Shown here in pieces: positions 22,708 to 31,285 of a stretch of 52,967 bases of DNA (position 1 is the stretch's first letter; the number at the start of each line of letters is the position of its first letter). The stretch covers positions 1-52,967 of the forward strand of contig JAJEFJ010000104.1 in assembly GCA_022820485.1 (NCBI GenBank). Reading direction: 5' to 3'. This DNA is from Candidatus Latescibacterota bacterium (GTDB taxonomy: Bacteria; Latescibacterota; UBA2968; UBA8231). The position numbers were made by a program, and so were the translations under genes. The notes under the pieces were generated by a model. The model saw only the letters and a program-made list of their open reading frames with translations, had not been told where the DNA came from and searched no databases.

Positions 22708-25308
22708 CTAAGACGCCAGCCCGTCGAGCAGGTACTGCTGTATCCGGTCGAGCTCCTCGTGGCTGGCGATCTTCTGCCCCTCAGCATCGACGATGTAGAA
22801 GGAATCTTGCGCTCGCGCCGCCACCGTGTTGATAATGGCGCGGTGGATGCTGAGATCCAGCTCGTCCAGCAGGTACGCGATTCTGTACAGCAACCCCACC
22901 TTGTCTTGGGCTTCGATATCGACGACCGTGTAGCGGGCTGAAATGTGATTGTCGAACGCGATGCGCGGCGGCCGATCGTACTGCCGCTGCCGGCGGCGGC
23001 GATCCCAACTGCTGCTGTACTTTGCTATCAACTCGCGGGCCTTGAGCCGCAGCAAAATAACCTCGGCCACCCGCTCGCGCATGCGCTCCTTCTTCCAGTC
23101 GGGCAGCGCCGGGCTGCCGTCGATGTTGGTCACCTGAAAAATGTCGAGTACCACGTCGTCGGCGCGGGTATTGACATCCGCACGGAGGATATTGATGTCG
23201 TTGACGGCCAAGGCACCGCAGATCTTGGCCATGAGTTGGCGCTGGTCGCGGGTGCAGACGACGACCTCAGTATGCCCTTCGTGCTCGATAAATTCCAAGA
23301 CAAAAGGCTGCTCCCGGCTCAGGCGGGCGATCATCTCCAGATGTACCTTGATCTGTGCGCGGTTGTAGGCCACCAAGTAGCTGGGAGGTAGCTGATCGAT
23401 GTGCTCTTGGAACTGGACGACGCGCTGGGCCGGCCAGTGGCCCTCGATGTGATCGAGGTGCTCGTCGAGTTTCTGATGCGCGCGCTGTTTGGCCTCTAAC
23501 GCCTCCCGGTCCGAGTGCAGTTGCTCGGCCGTCTTGTAGTACAATTCCCACAGCAAGGCCCCTTGCCAGTCGGTCCACGCGTCGGGCGCAACCGCCGACA
23601 GGTCGGCGTATGAAACCAAGTAGAGCGTGCGCAGCCATTCTGCGTTGGCGAACAGCCCGGCAAACTCGGCGATCATCTCGTAGTCGTCGAGATTGCGTCG
23701 CCGCGAGATCAGCACCATGTCTTGGTGGTGCTCCACGAGGAAGCTCAGCATGGACCGCTCCTCTGGAGACAGCCCCATCCGCTCGCTCAGTTCCTCGGTC
23801 ATCTCAATGCCGCGCGCGATGTGGTCGTCGCGCTTCCACTTGCCCACGTCGTGCAAGAGCACCGCGAAGAACAACAAATCGCGGCGCGTGCATTGGGCGA
23901 GGATCGCCGACATGGCTCCCTCCTGCTGACCAAGCGCTTCCAAATTTTCCAGCGCGACCAGCGTGTGCTCATCGACCGTGTAGATGTGGTAAATGTCGTA
24001 TTGGACCAAGCAGGTCAGCCGCTCAAACTCGGGCAAGTACGCGCCCAAAACGCCCAAGTCGTGCATGCTCCGGAGCGTGCGCGCCGTGCGGTATTTGCGC
24101 TTGAGTATCCTGAAGAACAAGTCGCGGGCCTCAGGCCGGCGTCTGAAGCCGTCGTTGATCAGCGGCAGACTGGCGCGCACCGCACTTTGCGCCTGATCGC
24201 TCAGTTGCAAGTTCTTGGTCTGGGCCGTGAGGAAAATTTTTAACAGGCGCAGGGGGTCGGCGGCAAAGTACGCCTCGTCATCGGTGAGGACGATCTCCCC
24301 CTCTATTGCAGCGACGCCGCGCTCTATGTACATGCTGCGGCTGCTGTTGCGCGGCTTGCGCGTCAATTGCTGGAAGGCGCGTTCTACTAGCTGGTGCACA
24401 GTGCGCGCATGGAGGTAGTACTCGCGCATAAAGCACTCGACCGCCAGCTCTTGGTCTTGGTCCTCATAGCCCAAGGCGGCCGCGATCTGCGGCTTGAGAT
24501 CGTGCTCTAGCACATCGCGCTTGCGGCCCACGGCAAAGTGGAGCGCGTGCCGCACTCGCCAGAGAAAGGCGCGGCTGTGGGCGAGGCTCTTGCTGCCGCC
24601 ATCGAGATACTGCGCGTACAAATCGCCGTACTCGGGCGCTTTGACCTTGGCCTTGAGCGCCCATTCAAACATCTGTATCTCGCGCAAGCCCCCCGGACTC
24701 TCCTTGACATTCGGCTCCAAAAGCTGGACCGATTGCCGCGCTTCGAGTTGCTGCTGGCGCAGCCGATTCAGCTCGGTGACCGTGCGCTTGGGCACGCGCT
24801 TGTAGAGCCGCTGTTGGAACTGGGCGAAAAGCGCAGCGTCGCCGGCCAGCAGGCGGCCGTCCATCATCGCAGTGCGCGATTCCAGATCTTCGCGCACCGC
24901 CCGAACCACATCGTCCAACGTGCGACTGCTGTGCCCCACCTCAAACCCCAAGTCCCACAGCGGATTGAACACACCAGCGACGACTGCGGGCACTTTGTCT
25001 TGGCTTTTGGCGAACAGGAATAGCAAGTCAACGTCAGAGTGCGGTGCCATTTCGCAGCGGCCGTACCCGCCCAGCGCCACCAGCGCGTGGGGGCCAGCCG
25101 TCTGGGGCATGGCGCTCTGGTAGATAGACAGCACCACCGCGTCCATGGCCTCGGCGATCCGCCGGGCCACGGTTTGCCCGTCGGTCCCGGCTTGGTGCTC
25201 GGCCTTGATCTGCGCGAGGGCCTCTTGCCACAGCGGCCGCAGGGTCTCCCCCACCGGCGCGGAGGGCATCTCTTTTAGCGAGTCGGCAAATGTTTCTGCA
25301 AATCCCAT
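22708..25308 (-). CDS. glnD: [Protein-PII] uridylyltransferase/uridylyl-removing enzyme
   Basis: 866 aa, normal GlnD length. Domains in order: nucleotidyltransferase with GGYGRCEMAPHSDVDLLFLF (about residues 78-97), a GlnD middle domain (GGLREIQMFEWALKAK), an HD phosphohydrolase domain (YTVDEHTLVALENLEAL ... HDVGKWKRDDH) and two ACT domains (VVVCTRDQRQLMAKICGALAV; YTVVDIEAQDKVGLLYRIAYLLDEL). It senses glutamine and adds or removes UMP on PII to control nitrogen assimilation. No PII gene is nearby; an ammonium transporter lies at 45962-47347. The dispersed palindrome at 25341-25369 lies 32 bp upstream. Confidence 0.95.
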   Translation of the reverse strand: MGFAETFADSLKEMPSAPVGETLRPLWQEALAQIKAEHQAGTDGQTVARRIAEAMDAVVLSIYQSAMPQTAGPHALVALGGYGRCEMAPHSDVDLLFLFAKSQDKVPAVVAGVFNPLWDLGFEVGHSSRTLDDVVRAVREDLESRTAMMDGRLLAGDAALFAQFQQRLYKRVPKRTVTELNRLRQQQLEARQSVQLLEPNVKESPGGLREIQMFEWALKAKVKAPEYGDLYAQYLDGGSKSLAHSRAFLWRVRHALHFAVGRKRDVLEHDLKPQIAAALGYEDQDQELAVECFMREYYLHARTVHQLVERAFQQLTRKPRNSSRSMYIERGVAAIEGEIVLTDDEAYFAADPLRLLKIFLTAQTKNLQLSDQAQSAVRASLPLINDGFRRRPEARDLFFRILKRKYRTARTLRSMHDLGVLGAYLPEFERLTCLVQYDIYHIYTVDEHTLVALENLEALGQQEGAMSAILAQCTRRDLLFFAVLLHDVGKWKRDDHIARGIEMTEELSERMGLSPEERSMLSFLVEHHQDMVLISRRRNLDDYEMIAEFAGLFANAEWLRTLYLVSYADLSAVAPDAWTDWQGALLWELYYKTAEQLHSDREALEAKQRAHQKLDEHLDHIEGHWPAQRVVQFQEHIDQLPPSYLVAYNRAQIKVHLEMIARLSREQPFVLEFIEHEGHTEVVVCTRDQRQLMAKICGALAVNDINILRADVNTRADDVVLDIFQVTNIDGSPALPDWKKERMRERVAEVILLRLKARELIAKYSSSWDRRRRQRQYDRPPRIAFDNHISARYTVVDIEAQDKVGLLYRIAYLLDELDLSIHRAIINTVAARAQDSFYIVDAEGQKIASHEELDRIQQYLLDGLAS

Positions 25309-25340
25309 AGATTCTCCAAATTCATTAAATATACGGCGCG

Positions 25341-25369
25341 GTAGGGGGCGGTTTCAAACCGCCCCCTAC
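25341..25369. repeat. GTAGGGGGCGG palindrome, dispersed repeat
   Basis: A 29-bp palindrome with arms GTAGGGGGCGGTTT and AAACCGCCCCCTAC around one C. It is the same family as 11611-11638, here between the divergent glnD and porin genes. Confidence 0.75.
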
Positions 25370-25383
25370 ATCGAATAATGTCC

Positions 25384-25410
25384 TTGACAGATAAAAATAC
25401 TATCTATACC
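25384..25410 (+). promoter_or_regulatory. Possible promoter of the porin-imelysin-DHOR operon
   Basis: TTGACA at 25384-25389 with TATACC at 25405-25410 (15-bp spacer). It is the only promoter-like pair ahead of the porin gene. Its position argues for the downstream ATG at 25483 as the porin start. No convincing Fur box was seen. Confidence 0.3.
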
Positions 25411-25482
25411 TTTGTTTGCCATATAGAACAAAAAATTGTTAAAATAAACATTAGTTTTTATAACAGAATACATGTAATAGTT

Positions 25483-26739
25483 ATGATACGTGCGGTTAAT
25501 AAGCCTTATCTCCCTATTTTTCAGCTACTTACCCTTCTCGCTTTCCTATCCGAGCAGGACGCGAATGCCTCCGCAAAGCCGTCCTTCCATCTAGAAGGTT
25601 ACGGCGAGATGCTCTATTCCTACTTCGATTTCGGCCCTGACCAAAAAAGCGGTCCCAACGGTTCCCCCCCAGACAGCCGCGCCACCATCGACATCACCCG
25701 CCTCGCGCTCGAACTAGAAGTCGAGTTGCTCAAAAATACGGAACTGGAAGCCGAGGTAGAATTTGAGCACGGCGGGGCTGGTGCTGCGCTGGAATTGGAG
25801 TTTGAAGAATTCGGCGAGTTTGAGCAGGAAATCGAAAAAGGCGGCGAAGTCGTCGTCGAAGAGCTAGCCGTCGAGCGGACCTTCAGCGATGCCTTCCGCG
25901 TCCGCTTGGGGCATTTCTACGTCGCCGTCGGCCACTTGAGCCATCGCTACCATCCCGCTGATTTCTTCGGCTCCCGGCGCGCGGAAGCCGAGACCTCCAT
26001 CATCCCGGCCCTCTGGCACGAAACCGGCGTGGAGGTCTCCGGGGCCTTTCGGGGCTGGCGCTATCAGGTACAGCTAGTCAACGGCTTGGACGCGACGGGT
26101 TTCAGCTCGCAAACCTGGATTGTCAACGGCCACCAAAAGCGCTTTGAGACGATTCAGGCGACCAATATGGCTTGGGTCGCCCGCCTCGATTATCAGCTCG
26201 CTCCGCACTGCGTGCTGGGTATTTCCGGCTATCGCGGCGACAGTGCCGACAATCGCCCCAAGCCCGATATGGAAGGGATTGACGCGCACGTCTCCATCGT
26301 CGATGTGCACGGCAGCTTGGACTGGGGGCGGGTTCGCGCGCGCGGGCTGTATCTCTATGGGTATCTGCAAAATGCCGCCCTCGTCAGCGCCCGCAACCGC
26401 ACCCTATCGAACAATCTCGACGTCTTGCGCTCGCCGGTGGCCCGAGAGGCGTATGCGGCCTTCGCCGAGGTCGGCTACGATGTCCTGCCTTGGCTGGCCG
26501 TTGCCTCGCCCGACCGCTTGGACCTGTTCATCCGCTTGGACGCGTACGACAGCATGGCCGCGGTCCCGGACGAGACCTTTGACAATCCGCGCTTTGCGCG
26601 CCGGGTCTATACCGTGGGTGCGAACTACAACATGGAAGAAACCGTGATACTCAAGGCTGATTACGCCATGCGGCGACTGGGTGCCGCCCGCTTTAACCCT
26701 GAAAACACCCTGAGCTTGGGGCTGGGATTTCAGTTTTAA
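25483..26739 (+). CDS. Outer-membrane porin-like protein of an iron operon
   Basis: 418 aa from the ATG at 25483. Residues 1-31 form a signal peptide (PIFQLLTLLAFL...NASA-KP). The rest is alternating beta strands with aromatic girdles and ends in Phe (LGLGFQF), like a 16-18-stranded phosphate-selective (OprO/P) or related porin. An acidic stretch (residues about 100-125, rich in E and F) could be an extracellular or pore loop. The frame is open from 25378 but the extra N-terminus overlaps a promoter-like sequence and would hide the signal peptide. It is followed by imelysin and di-heme oxidoreductase genes, so iron or metal uptake through the outer membrane is a reasonable inference. Confidence 0.7.
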   Translation: MIRAVNKPYLPIFQLLTLLAFLSEQDANASAKPSFHLEGYGEMLYSYFDFGPDQKSGPNGSPPDSRATIDITRLALELEVELLKNTELEAEVEFEHGGAGAALELEFEEFGEFEQEIEKGGEVVVEELAVERTFSDAFRVRLGHFYVAVGHLSHRYHPADFFGSRRAEAETSIIPALWHETGVEVSGAFRGWRYQVQLVNGLDATGFSSQTWIVNGHQKRFETIQATNMAWVARLDYQLAPHCVLGISGYRGDSADNRPKPDMEGIDAHVSIVDVHGSLDWGRVRARGLYLYGYLQNAALVSARNRTLSNNLDVLRSPVAREAYAAFAEVGYDVLPWLAVASPDRLDLFIRLDAYDSMAAVPDETFDNPRFARRVYTVGANYNMEETVILKADYAMRRLGAARFNPENTLSLGLGFQF

Positions 26740-26820
26740 AAAACATTCACTGTGAAACCGGGCACGGGTGGAAGTCGCCTATGCGCTACGTTTCAATTTT
26801 GACGAAAGGGAGCTACCCTT

Positions 26821-27897
26821 ATGAAAGCCATATTCTTGCGATTGGGGATCGGACTAGCCGCTTGCAGTCTGCTGCTCATTGCCGGCTGCGGCGACGACAG
26901 CGACGAGCCCACCGGGCCAGCCGAGGCCGAGTTCGACTTTGGGCCCATCTTGGACAACTTCACCGACAACATCGTCATTGCCACGTACGCGGACTTGGAC
27001 GAGCGGGCCGGCGAACTGCTCGCCGCAGTCGAGGCGCTGCGCAGCGATCCTACGCCTGAAAACCTCAGTGCTGCCCGCAACGCTTGGGTGGCCACGCGCA
27101 TCCCCTGGGAAGCCAGCGAGGGATTTCTCTTTGGGCCGGTGGACTTCAACGGCTACGATCCAGCACTCGACAGTTGGCCGGTCAATCGCACGGACTTGGA
27201 CGGAGTGTTGGCCAGCGACAACGACTTGACGGCCGCGTACGTGGGCAGTCTAGACGGAACCCTCAAGGGCTTCCACACCATCGAGTACCTGCTCTTTGAC
27301 GAAGGCGGCAGCAAGACCGCGGCCGATTTCACCGAGCGCGAGTTTGCCTATCTGATCGCCACGACCCAAGATCTAAAGGCCACTGCCGAGGCCCTGCACA
27401 CGAGTTGGATCTCCTCCGGCGGCAACTTTGGCCAAAAGGTCCGCAACGCCGGCAGTGGCAGCGACGCGTACCCATCCGCCCAGTCGGCAGTCCAAGAAAT
27501 GGTCAACGGCATGATCGGCATCTGCGACGAGGTGGCCAACGGCAAAATCGCCGACCCCTTCGTCGAGCAAGATACCCGCCTCGTCGAGTCCCAATTTAGC
27601 TTCAATTCTATCGCCGACTTCCAGAACAACCTCCGCAGCGTCCAGCACGTCTATACCGGCGACTACGCGGGCACCGGAGCGGGCTTGGACGACTTCATCC
27701 GCCAAGCCGACGCCGACCTCGATCAACGGCTCAAAGAGGAAATCCAGACGGCCATCAATGAGATCGGCCGCATCCAGTACCCCTTCCGCGACGCCATTGC
27801 CTCGGATCGGGACCAAATCGAGAAGGCGCAGGCCGCAGTAGCCAAAGTCCAGCAAACCTTGGAGGAAGACATCCTGCCGCTGGTTTTAGGGAACTGA
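26821..27897 (+). CDS. Imelysin-family (M75) lipoprotein
   Basis: 358 aa. The lipobox LLIAGC (Cys23) marks a lipoprotein. The imelysin signature GxHxxE is present as GFHTIE (150-155), with ARNAWVATRIPWEASEGFLFGPVD in the N-terminal helical repeat. Family members (IrpA, ICMP, EfeO relatives) are iron-regulated surface or periplasmic proteins of iron uptake; peptidase activity is doubtful. It follows the porin by 81 bp with a GAAAGGGAG site. Its stop codon is part of the inverted repeat of the element at 27895-28027, which has inserted or arisen right at the gene end. Confidence 0.9.
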   Translation: MKAIFLRLGIGLAACSLLLIAGCGDDSDEPTGPAEAEFDFGPILDNFTDNIVIATYADLDERAGELLAAVEALRSDPTPENLSAARNAWVATRIPWEASEGFLFGPVDFNGYDPALDSWPVNRTDLDGVLASDNDLTAAYVGSLDGTLKGFHTIEYLLFDEGGSKTAADFTEREFAYLIATTQDLKATAEALHTSWISSGGNFGQKVRNAGSGSDAYPSAQSAVQEMVNGMIGICDEVANGKIADPFVEQDTRLVESQFSFNSIADFQNNLRSVQHVYTGDYAGTGAGLDDFIRQADADLDQRLKEEIQTAINEIGRIQYPFRDAIASDRDQIEKAQAAVAKVQQTLEEDILPLVLGN

Positions 27898-28027
27898 TGT
27901 TACGCATCTGGGCCGAACCGCCAGGTGTAGGGGCGTCCCTTGTGGGCGCCCAAGCGACGCCGCGTATTCAGCCAGCGGGACCCAACGAGGGCAACCACGA
28001 GGGTTGCCCCTACAATGCGTAACATCA
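27895..28027. repeat. 133-bp inverted-repeat element (MITE- or hairpin-like)
   Basis: Perfect 13-bp terminal inverted repeats TGATGTTACGCAT and ATGCGTAACATCA bound the element. Inside lie a second nested pair, GTAGGGGC and GCCCCTAC, and smaller hairpins (GGGCGTCCCTTGTGGGCGCCC; GGGCAACCACGAGGGTTGCCC). The left terminus supplies the TGA stop of the imelysin gene. The GTAGGGGC cores link it to the palindromes at 11611 and 25341. No transposase is present. Confidence 0.8.
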
Positions 28028-28054
28028 GGTAGGTAATTAACCTCGTCTCTAGCG

Positions 28055-29449
28055 ATGATCATTATCCGTAGATCTATACTCTGTATGGGCTTTATAGCTA
28101 CACTCACCCACTGCGGCGACGACCGGGGGTTAGACCCGACTCCGGTGGAGGACGACAACCGCGCCCTGTCCGGCGGGGCGGCAACGGTTTTTGACGCTAG
28201 CAGTTTGGCGTTTGAAAACCCCATCCCCTCTTTGGATGGGATGGACCTGGATCGCTTCTTGGCTGGCGACGCGGCCTTTGAACAGGTCTTTGTCACCTCG
28301 CCGGCTGAAGTGGGGCACGGTCTAGGGCCGGTTTTCAATCAGACCTCGTGCGTGGGGTGTCACGCCCGCGATGGCCGGGGGCGCGAAGGGTTTGGCGAGG
28401 TCTCCCCTTTTATCGGCTCCATGCTCATGCGAGTCAGCCTGCCCGGCACCAATCCCGAAGTGCCCGGCGGACCGCAGCCGGTACCGGGCTTTGGCGAACA
28501 GATTGGCGATCGCGCCGTATTCGGAGTCGCACCCGAGGCGCGGATTGACGTCACCTACTTTGAGGAGACCCGCCATTTTGCCGACGGCACCGCGTACTCC
28601 CTGCGCTTTCCGGTGTACGACGTGGTGGAGACCTATCAGCCGCTGCCGGCGGACGTCCTGTTCTCGCCGCGCATGGCTCCGCCGGTATTTGGCCGCGGCC
28701 TGCTCGAAGCCATCCCCGAAGAGACTATTTTGGCGCTGGCCGACCCCGGCGACAGCGATGGCGACGGCATATCCGGCCGACCCAATCGGGTGTACAACTT
28801 TCGCACACAACAGACCGAATTGGGCCGCTTTGGCCTCAAGGCCAACAATCCCGACCTGTTGCAGCAGATCGCCGGAGCCTACCACCAGGACATGGGCATC
28901 ACCAGCCCTTATTTCCCCGAGGAGTCCACCGTCGGCCAGCCGCAAATGGACGACCATCGAGACGACCCTGAAATCGGCCAAGAGACGCTGGATATCAACA
29001 CCTTTTACGTACAAACCCTAGCGGTGCCCGCCCGCCGCAACATCGACGATCCGCAGGCTTTGCGCGGCGAAGAGGTCTTTGCCGCGGCCCAGTGCTCGGG
29101 GTGCCACATCTCCACCGTGCAGACGGGCCACCACGAGATTGCGGCCCTGTCTAACCAGACCATTCATCCCTACACGGATCTGCTGTTGCACGATATGGGA
29201 GAAGAGTTAGCCGACGACCGTCCCGACTTCGAGGCCGATGGCCGCGAATGGCGCACGCCGCCGCTGTGGGGCATTGGCCTGACGGCAACGGTCAATGGCA
29301 TTCCAGCGTATCTGCACGATGGCCGGGCGCGCACGCTGATGGAAGCGATCATGTTCCACGGCGGCGAGGCCGAAACAGCACGGGAGTTTGTGCGTCAACT
29401 AGACCAGAGCGACCGGGACGCGCTCGTGGCCTTTTTGCAGTCGCTGTGA
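28055..29449 (+). CDS. Di-heme oxidoreductase (DHOR, CxxCH family)
   Basis: 464 aa. Two c-type heme sites are visible: CVGCH at 99-103 and CSGCH at 347-351, each embedded in typical DHOR surroundings (GLGPVFNQTSCVGCHARDGRGR; RGEEVFAAAQCSGCHISTVQT; YLHDGRARTLMEAIMFHGGEAE). An N-terminal hydrophobic segment with LTHC (Cys20) suggests export and perhaps a lipid anchor. The family commonly sits next to imelysin genes and is thought to serve periplasmic redox steps in iron uptake. The gene follows the inverted-repeat element by 27 bp. Confidence 0.9.
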   Translation: MIIIRRSILCMGFIATLTHCGDDRGLDPTPVEDDNRALSGGAATVFDASSLAFENPIPSLDGMDLDRFLAGDAAFEQVFVTSPAEVGHGLGPVFNQTSCVGCHARDGRGREGFGEVSPFIGSMLMRVSLPGTNPEVPGGPQPVPGFGEQIGDRAVFGVAPEARIDVTYFEETRHFADGTAYSLRFPVYDVVETYQPLPADVLFSPRMAPPVFGRGLLEAIPEETILALADPGDSDGDGISGRPNRVYNFRTQQTELGRFGLKANNPDLLQQIAGAYHQDMGITSPYFPEESTVGQPQMDDHRDDPEIGQETLDINTFYVQTLAVPARRNIDDPQALRGEEVFAAAQCSGCHISTVQTGHHEIAALSNQTIHPYTDLLLHDMGEELADDRPDFEADGREWRTPPLWGIGLTATVNGIPAYLHDGRARTLMEAIMFHGGEAETAREFVRQLDQSDRDALVAFLQSL

Positions 29450-29517
29450 TTCCGACACTTCGCCAATAGCCCGTCGGGAACTTAGCGCCGAGCTGCTCCG
29501 AATTTCTAATTGCTCAC

Positions 29518-30273
29518 TCAACGCAGCAGGACGAGCTTGCGCGTTAAAACGCCCTTGGTCGTCACCAGCCTGTACAGATAGACGCCGCTGGCTAGTGGGC
29601 GTCCCGCATCGCCCCGGCCATCCCAAGAGAGCCGGTGATAGCCCGCCCTCTGCTGCCCTTGGCTCAAGATCGCCACCCGCTGCCCGGTCAACGTGAGAAT
29701 CTCCATGCGCACCGATCCCGGTTCTGGCAGGAAGTAGGAAAGAACCGTCTGACTGTTGAACGGATTGGGTGCGTTCTGCTGTAATTGGGGACCATCGGGC
29801 AGGCCGATTTGCTCCTGAACCGCCGCCACCAGCGTGGCCTGGTCGCCCTCGTCGCCCTCATCGTCCTCATCGCCCTCGTCGTCCTCATCGCCCTCGTCGT
29901 CCTCGTCGTCCTCATCGCCCTCATCGTCCTCATCGCCCTCGTCGCCTTCGTCCCCCTCGTCGCCTTCGTCGCCTTCGTCCCCCTCGTCGCCTTCGTCCCC
30001 CTCATCGCCTTCGTCGCCCTCATCCCCCTCATCGCCCTCGTCATCGTCATCATCGTCATCGTCATCGTCATCGTCATCCTCGTCGTCATCGTCATCCTCG
30101 TCGTCACTGGAAGCACTGATGCTGAAGCTAGTACTTTCGCTTCTAAGGAGGGGCGAGATTTCGTCACCCAACGGCGCGTCTTTTATACTCTGCCCGTAAA
30201 GAGAGGAAGGCCGACCCAAATCCATCAAGATCATTATGCACATGAGGAAAATAAATCGCTTTAGGTACCTCAT
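29518..30273 (-). CDS. Secreted highly acidic Asp/Glu/Gly-repeat protein with C-terminal sorting domain
   Basis: 251 aa. A signal peptide (residues 1-27, ending SLYGQ) precedes a low-complexity block at 57-144 made almost only of Asp, Glu and Gly (poly-Asp, then DEG units). Residues 165-251 form a FlgD-like/type A sorting domain: NAPNPFNSQTVLSYFLPEPG ... LSWDGRGDAGRPLASGVYLYRLVTT ... RKLVLLR. Secretion to the surface is likely; the acidic region could bind Ca2+ or other cations. The ATG at 30273 has AGAAGGAGCCAGAT. It converges on the DHOR gene. Confidence 0.8.
   Translation of the reverse strand: MRYLKRFIFLMCIMILMDLGRPSSLYGQSIKDAPLGDEISPLLRSESTSFSISASSDDEDDDDDEDDDDDDDDDDDDDEGDEGDEGDEGDEGDEGDEGDEGDEGDEGDEGDEGDEDDEGDEDDEDDEGDEDDEGDEDDEGDEGDQATLVAAVQEQIGLPDGPQLQQNAPNPFNSQTVLSYFLPEPGSVRMEILTLTGQRVAILSQGQQRAGYHRLSWDGRGDAGRPLASGVYLYRLVTTKGVLTRKLVLLR
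29842..30105 (-). repeat. Asp/Glu/Gly codon microrepeat inside the acidic protein gene
   Basis: A GAY-rich tract followed by tandem 9-bp units of the type GACGAGGGC/GATGAGGGC with interspersed GAC. Prone to slippage; long open frames on both strands here are by-products of the repeat. Confidence 0.85.
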
Positions 30274-30294
30274 ATCTGGCTCCTTCTGGGGAAG
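30251..30294 (-). repeat. 44-bp leader duplicate, copy 1
   Basis: Covers the ribosome binding site, start and first codons of the acidic protein gene. It matches 31056-31099 with 5 mismatches in 44. Confidence 0.75.
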
Positions 30295-30317
30295 ATTACC
30301 CCAGCTTCCGTGCGTGA

Positions 30318-31013
30318 CTATCTGCGCCTTTCCTGAGACATGTTGAAGCTCACGATGATCCGATCGGCGTCCTTCCCCTTGGCCTTGGATCGATTCGGAC
30401 CCACGCTATGGTACAGCCAACTCGGGAAGATCAGCATTCTTCCGGCCACGGGTTTGTATTGGACCTTCGTCCAGCAGATTCGTGGGCGCTTGGTGTCGGG
30501 GATGTATTCGACTTGACTCATCAGGTTCTGGGTGCGCGGATCGATGAACTCGATTTGACCCGAATTCCTAGGTGCTTGTACGTAGTAGACGCCGCTCCAG
30601 ATGCAGCCGGGATGGATATGGGCCCGGTTCGAGCTACCCGGTGGATTGATGATCGACCACATGGTGCCGATTCTCAGTCGATAGGACCTGTGATATCCGA
30701 GTTCGCGGCACATCATGGCCGAGACCTCGTCGACGCATTGAACCAATCCCGCAAACGCGACGTCCTTGTGCAGCTTGACGTGGCTGTGCCAACTACCCAA
30801 CTCCGGGAAGTTCGACTTGGGCACCCCTGTTCTGTCGCGTTCTCGTTCGGCGTAGATCGCCTCGATCAGGTGGGCGTTCAGAATCTCGCTGCCCGGAATT
30901 TCCAGAGAAAAAATAAGCGTCGGAAAATAGCGTCTCACCTTGAGCGCGTCTTCGGACAGACGAGCCACCAAGCCGCAGTCCGCGGCTCCACGGTTCGGAG
31001 TGTCGCACGTCAC
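30318..31013 (-). CDS. 2OG-Fe(II) oxygenase-like protein (TIGR02466 type)
   Basis: 231 aa from a GTG at 31013; another GTG at 30938 would give about 206 aa and start just before the family's usual YFPTLIF beginning, so the start is uncertain. Core motifs are NRAHIHPGCIWSGVYYVQAPRNSGQIEFIDPR and GRMLIFPSWLYHSVGPN...DRIIVSFNMS, giving the metal His/acid ligands and the Arg that binds 2-oxoglutarate. Related proteins are putative prolyl-hydroxylase-like or phage-type oxygenases with unknown substrates. It lies between the two copies of the 44-bp leader duplicate. Confidence 0.75.
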   Translation of the reverse strand: MTCDTPNRGAADCGLVARLSEDALKVRRYFPTLIFSLEIPGSEILNAHLIEAIYAERERDRTGVPKSNFPELGSWHSHVKLHKDVAFAGLVQCVDEVSAMMCRELGYHRSYRLRIGTMWSIINPPGSSNRAHIHPGCIWSGVYYVQAPRNSGQIEFIDPRTQNLMSQVEYIPDTKRPRICWTKVQYKPVAGRMLIFPSWLYHSVGPNRSKAKGKDADRIIVSFNMSQERRR

Positions 31014-31055
31014 TTTATTTTTCCATCGTCATGTTACGGAACCTTGCCGGCTGAA

Positions 31056-31099
31056 ATAAATCGCTGCAGGTGTCTCATATCTGGCTCCTCCTGGGGAAG
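31056..31099 (-). repeat. 44-bp leader duplicate, copy 2, with a 14-codon ORF
   Basis: Near-copy of 30251-30294. It keeps the ribosome binding site (AGGAGGAGCCAGAT) and an ATG at 31078 that opens MRHLQRFISAGKVP and stops at 31034-31036. Either it is the stump of a second acidic-protein gene or a short leader peptide of the oxygenase gene that follows. Confidence 0.6.
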
Positions 31100-31285
31100 A
31101 AGGATAACTCCGAGAGAATCCTCAGCTCGGTCGAGATATACTATAATAACGTAAATTGAACAGGTGCTCCAAGCCGCAATAATAGAAGCTGTTTACGAAA
31201 TCCCAATAACGGTCATTCCCCACCCTCACAGTTCCTGTCCACTCGTCGTTCCCGCAGTTAATCTCACCTAACCCTTGCATGCGCT

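Noticed and set aside
29842..30105. CRISPR-like array
   Set aside because: The period is 9 bp without unique spacers; it is coding low-complexity sequence.
29769..30264. Long open frames on both strands over the acidic tract (poly-Arg/Pro, poly-Ser and poly-Val/Leu)
   Set aside because: By-products of the 9-bp codon repeat; only the minus-strand frame has a signal peptide and a recognisable C-terminal domain.
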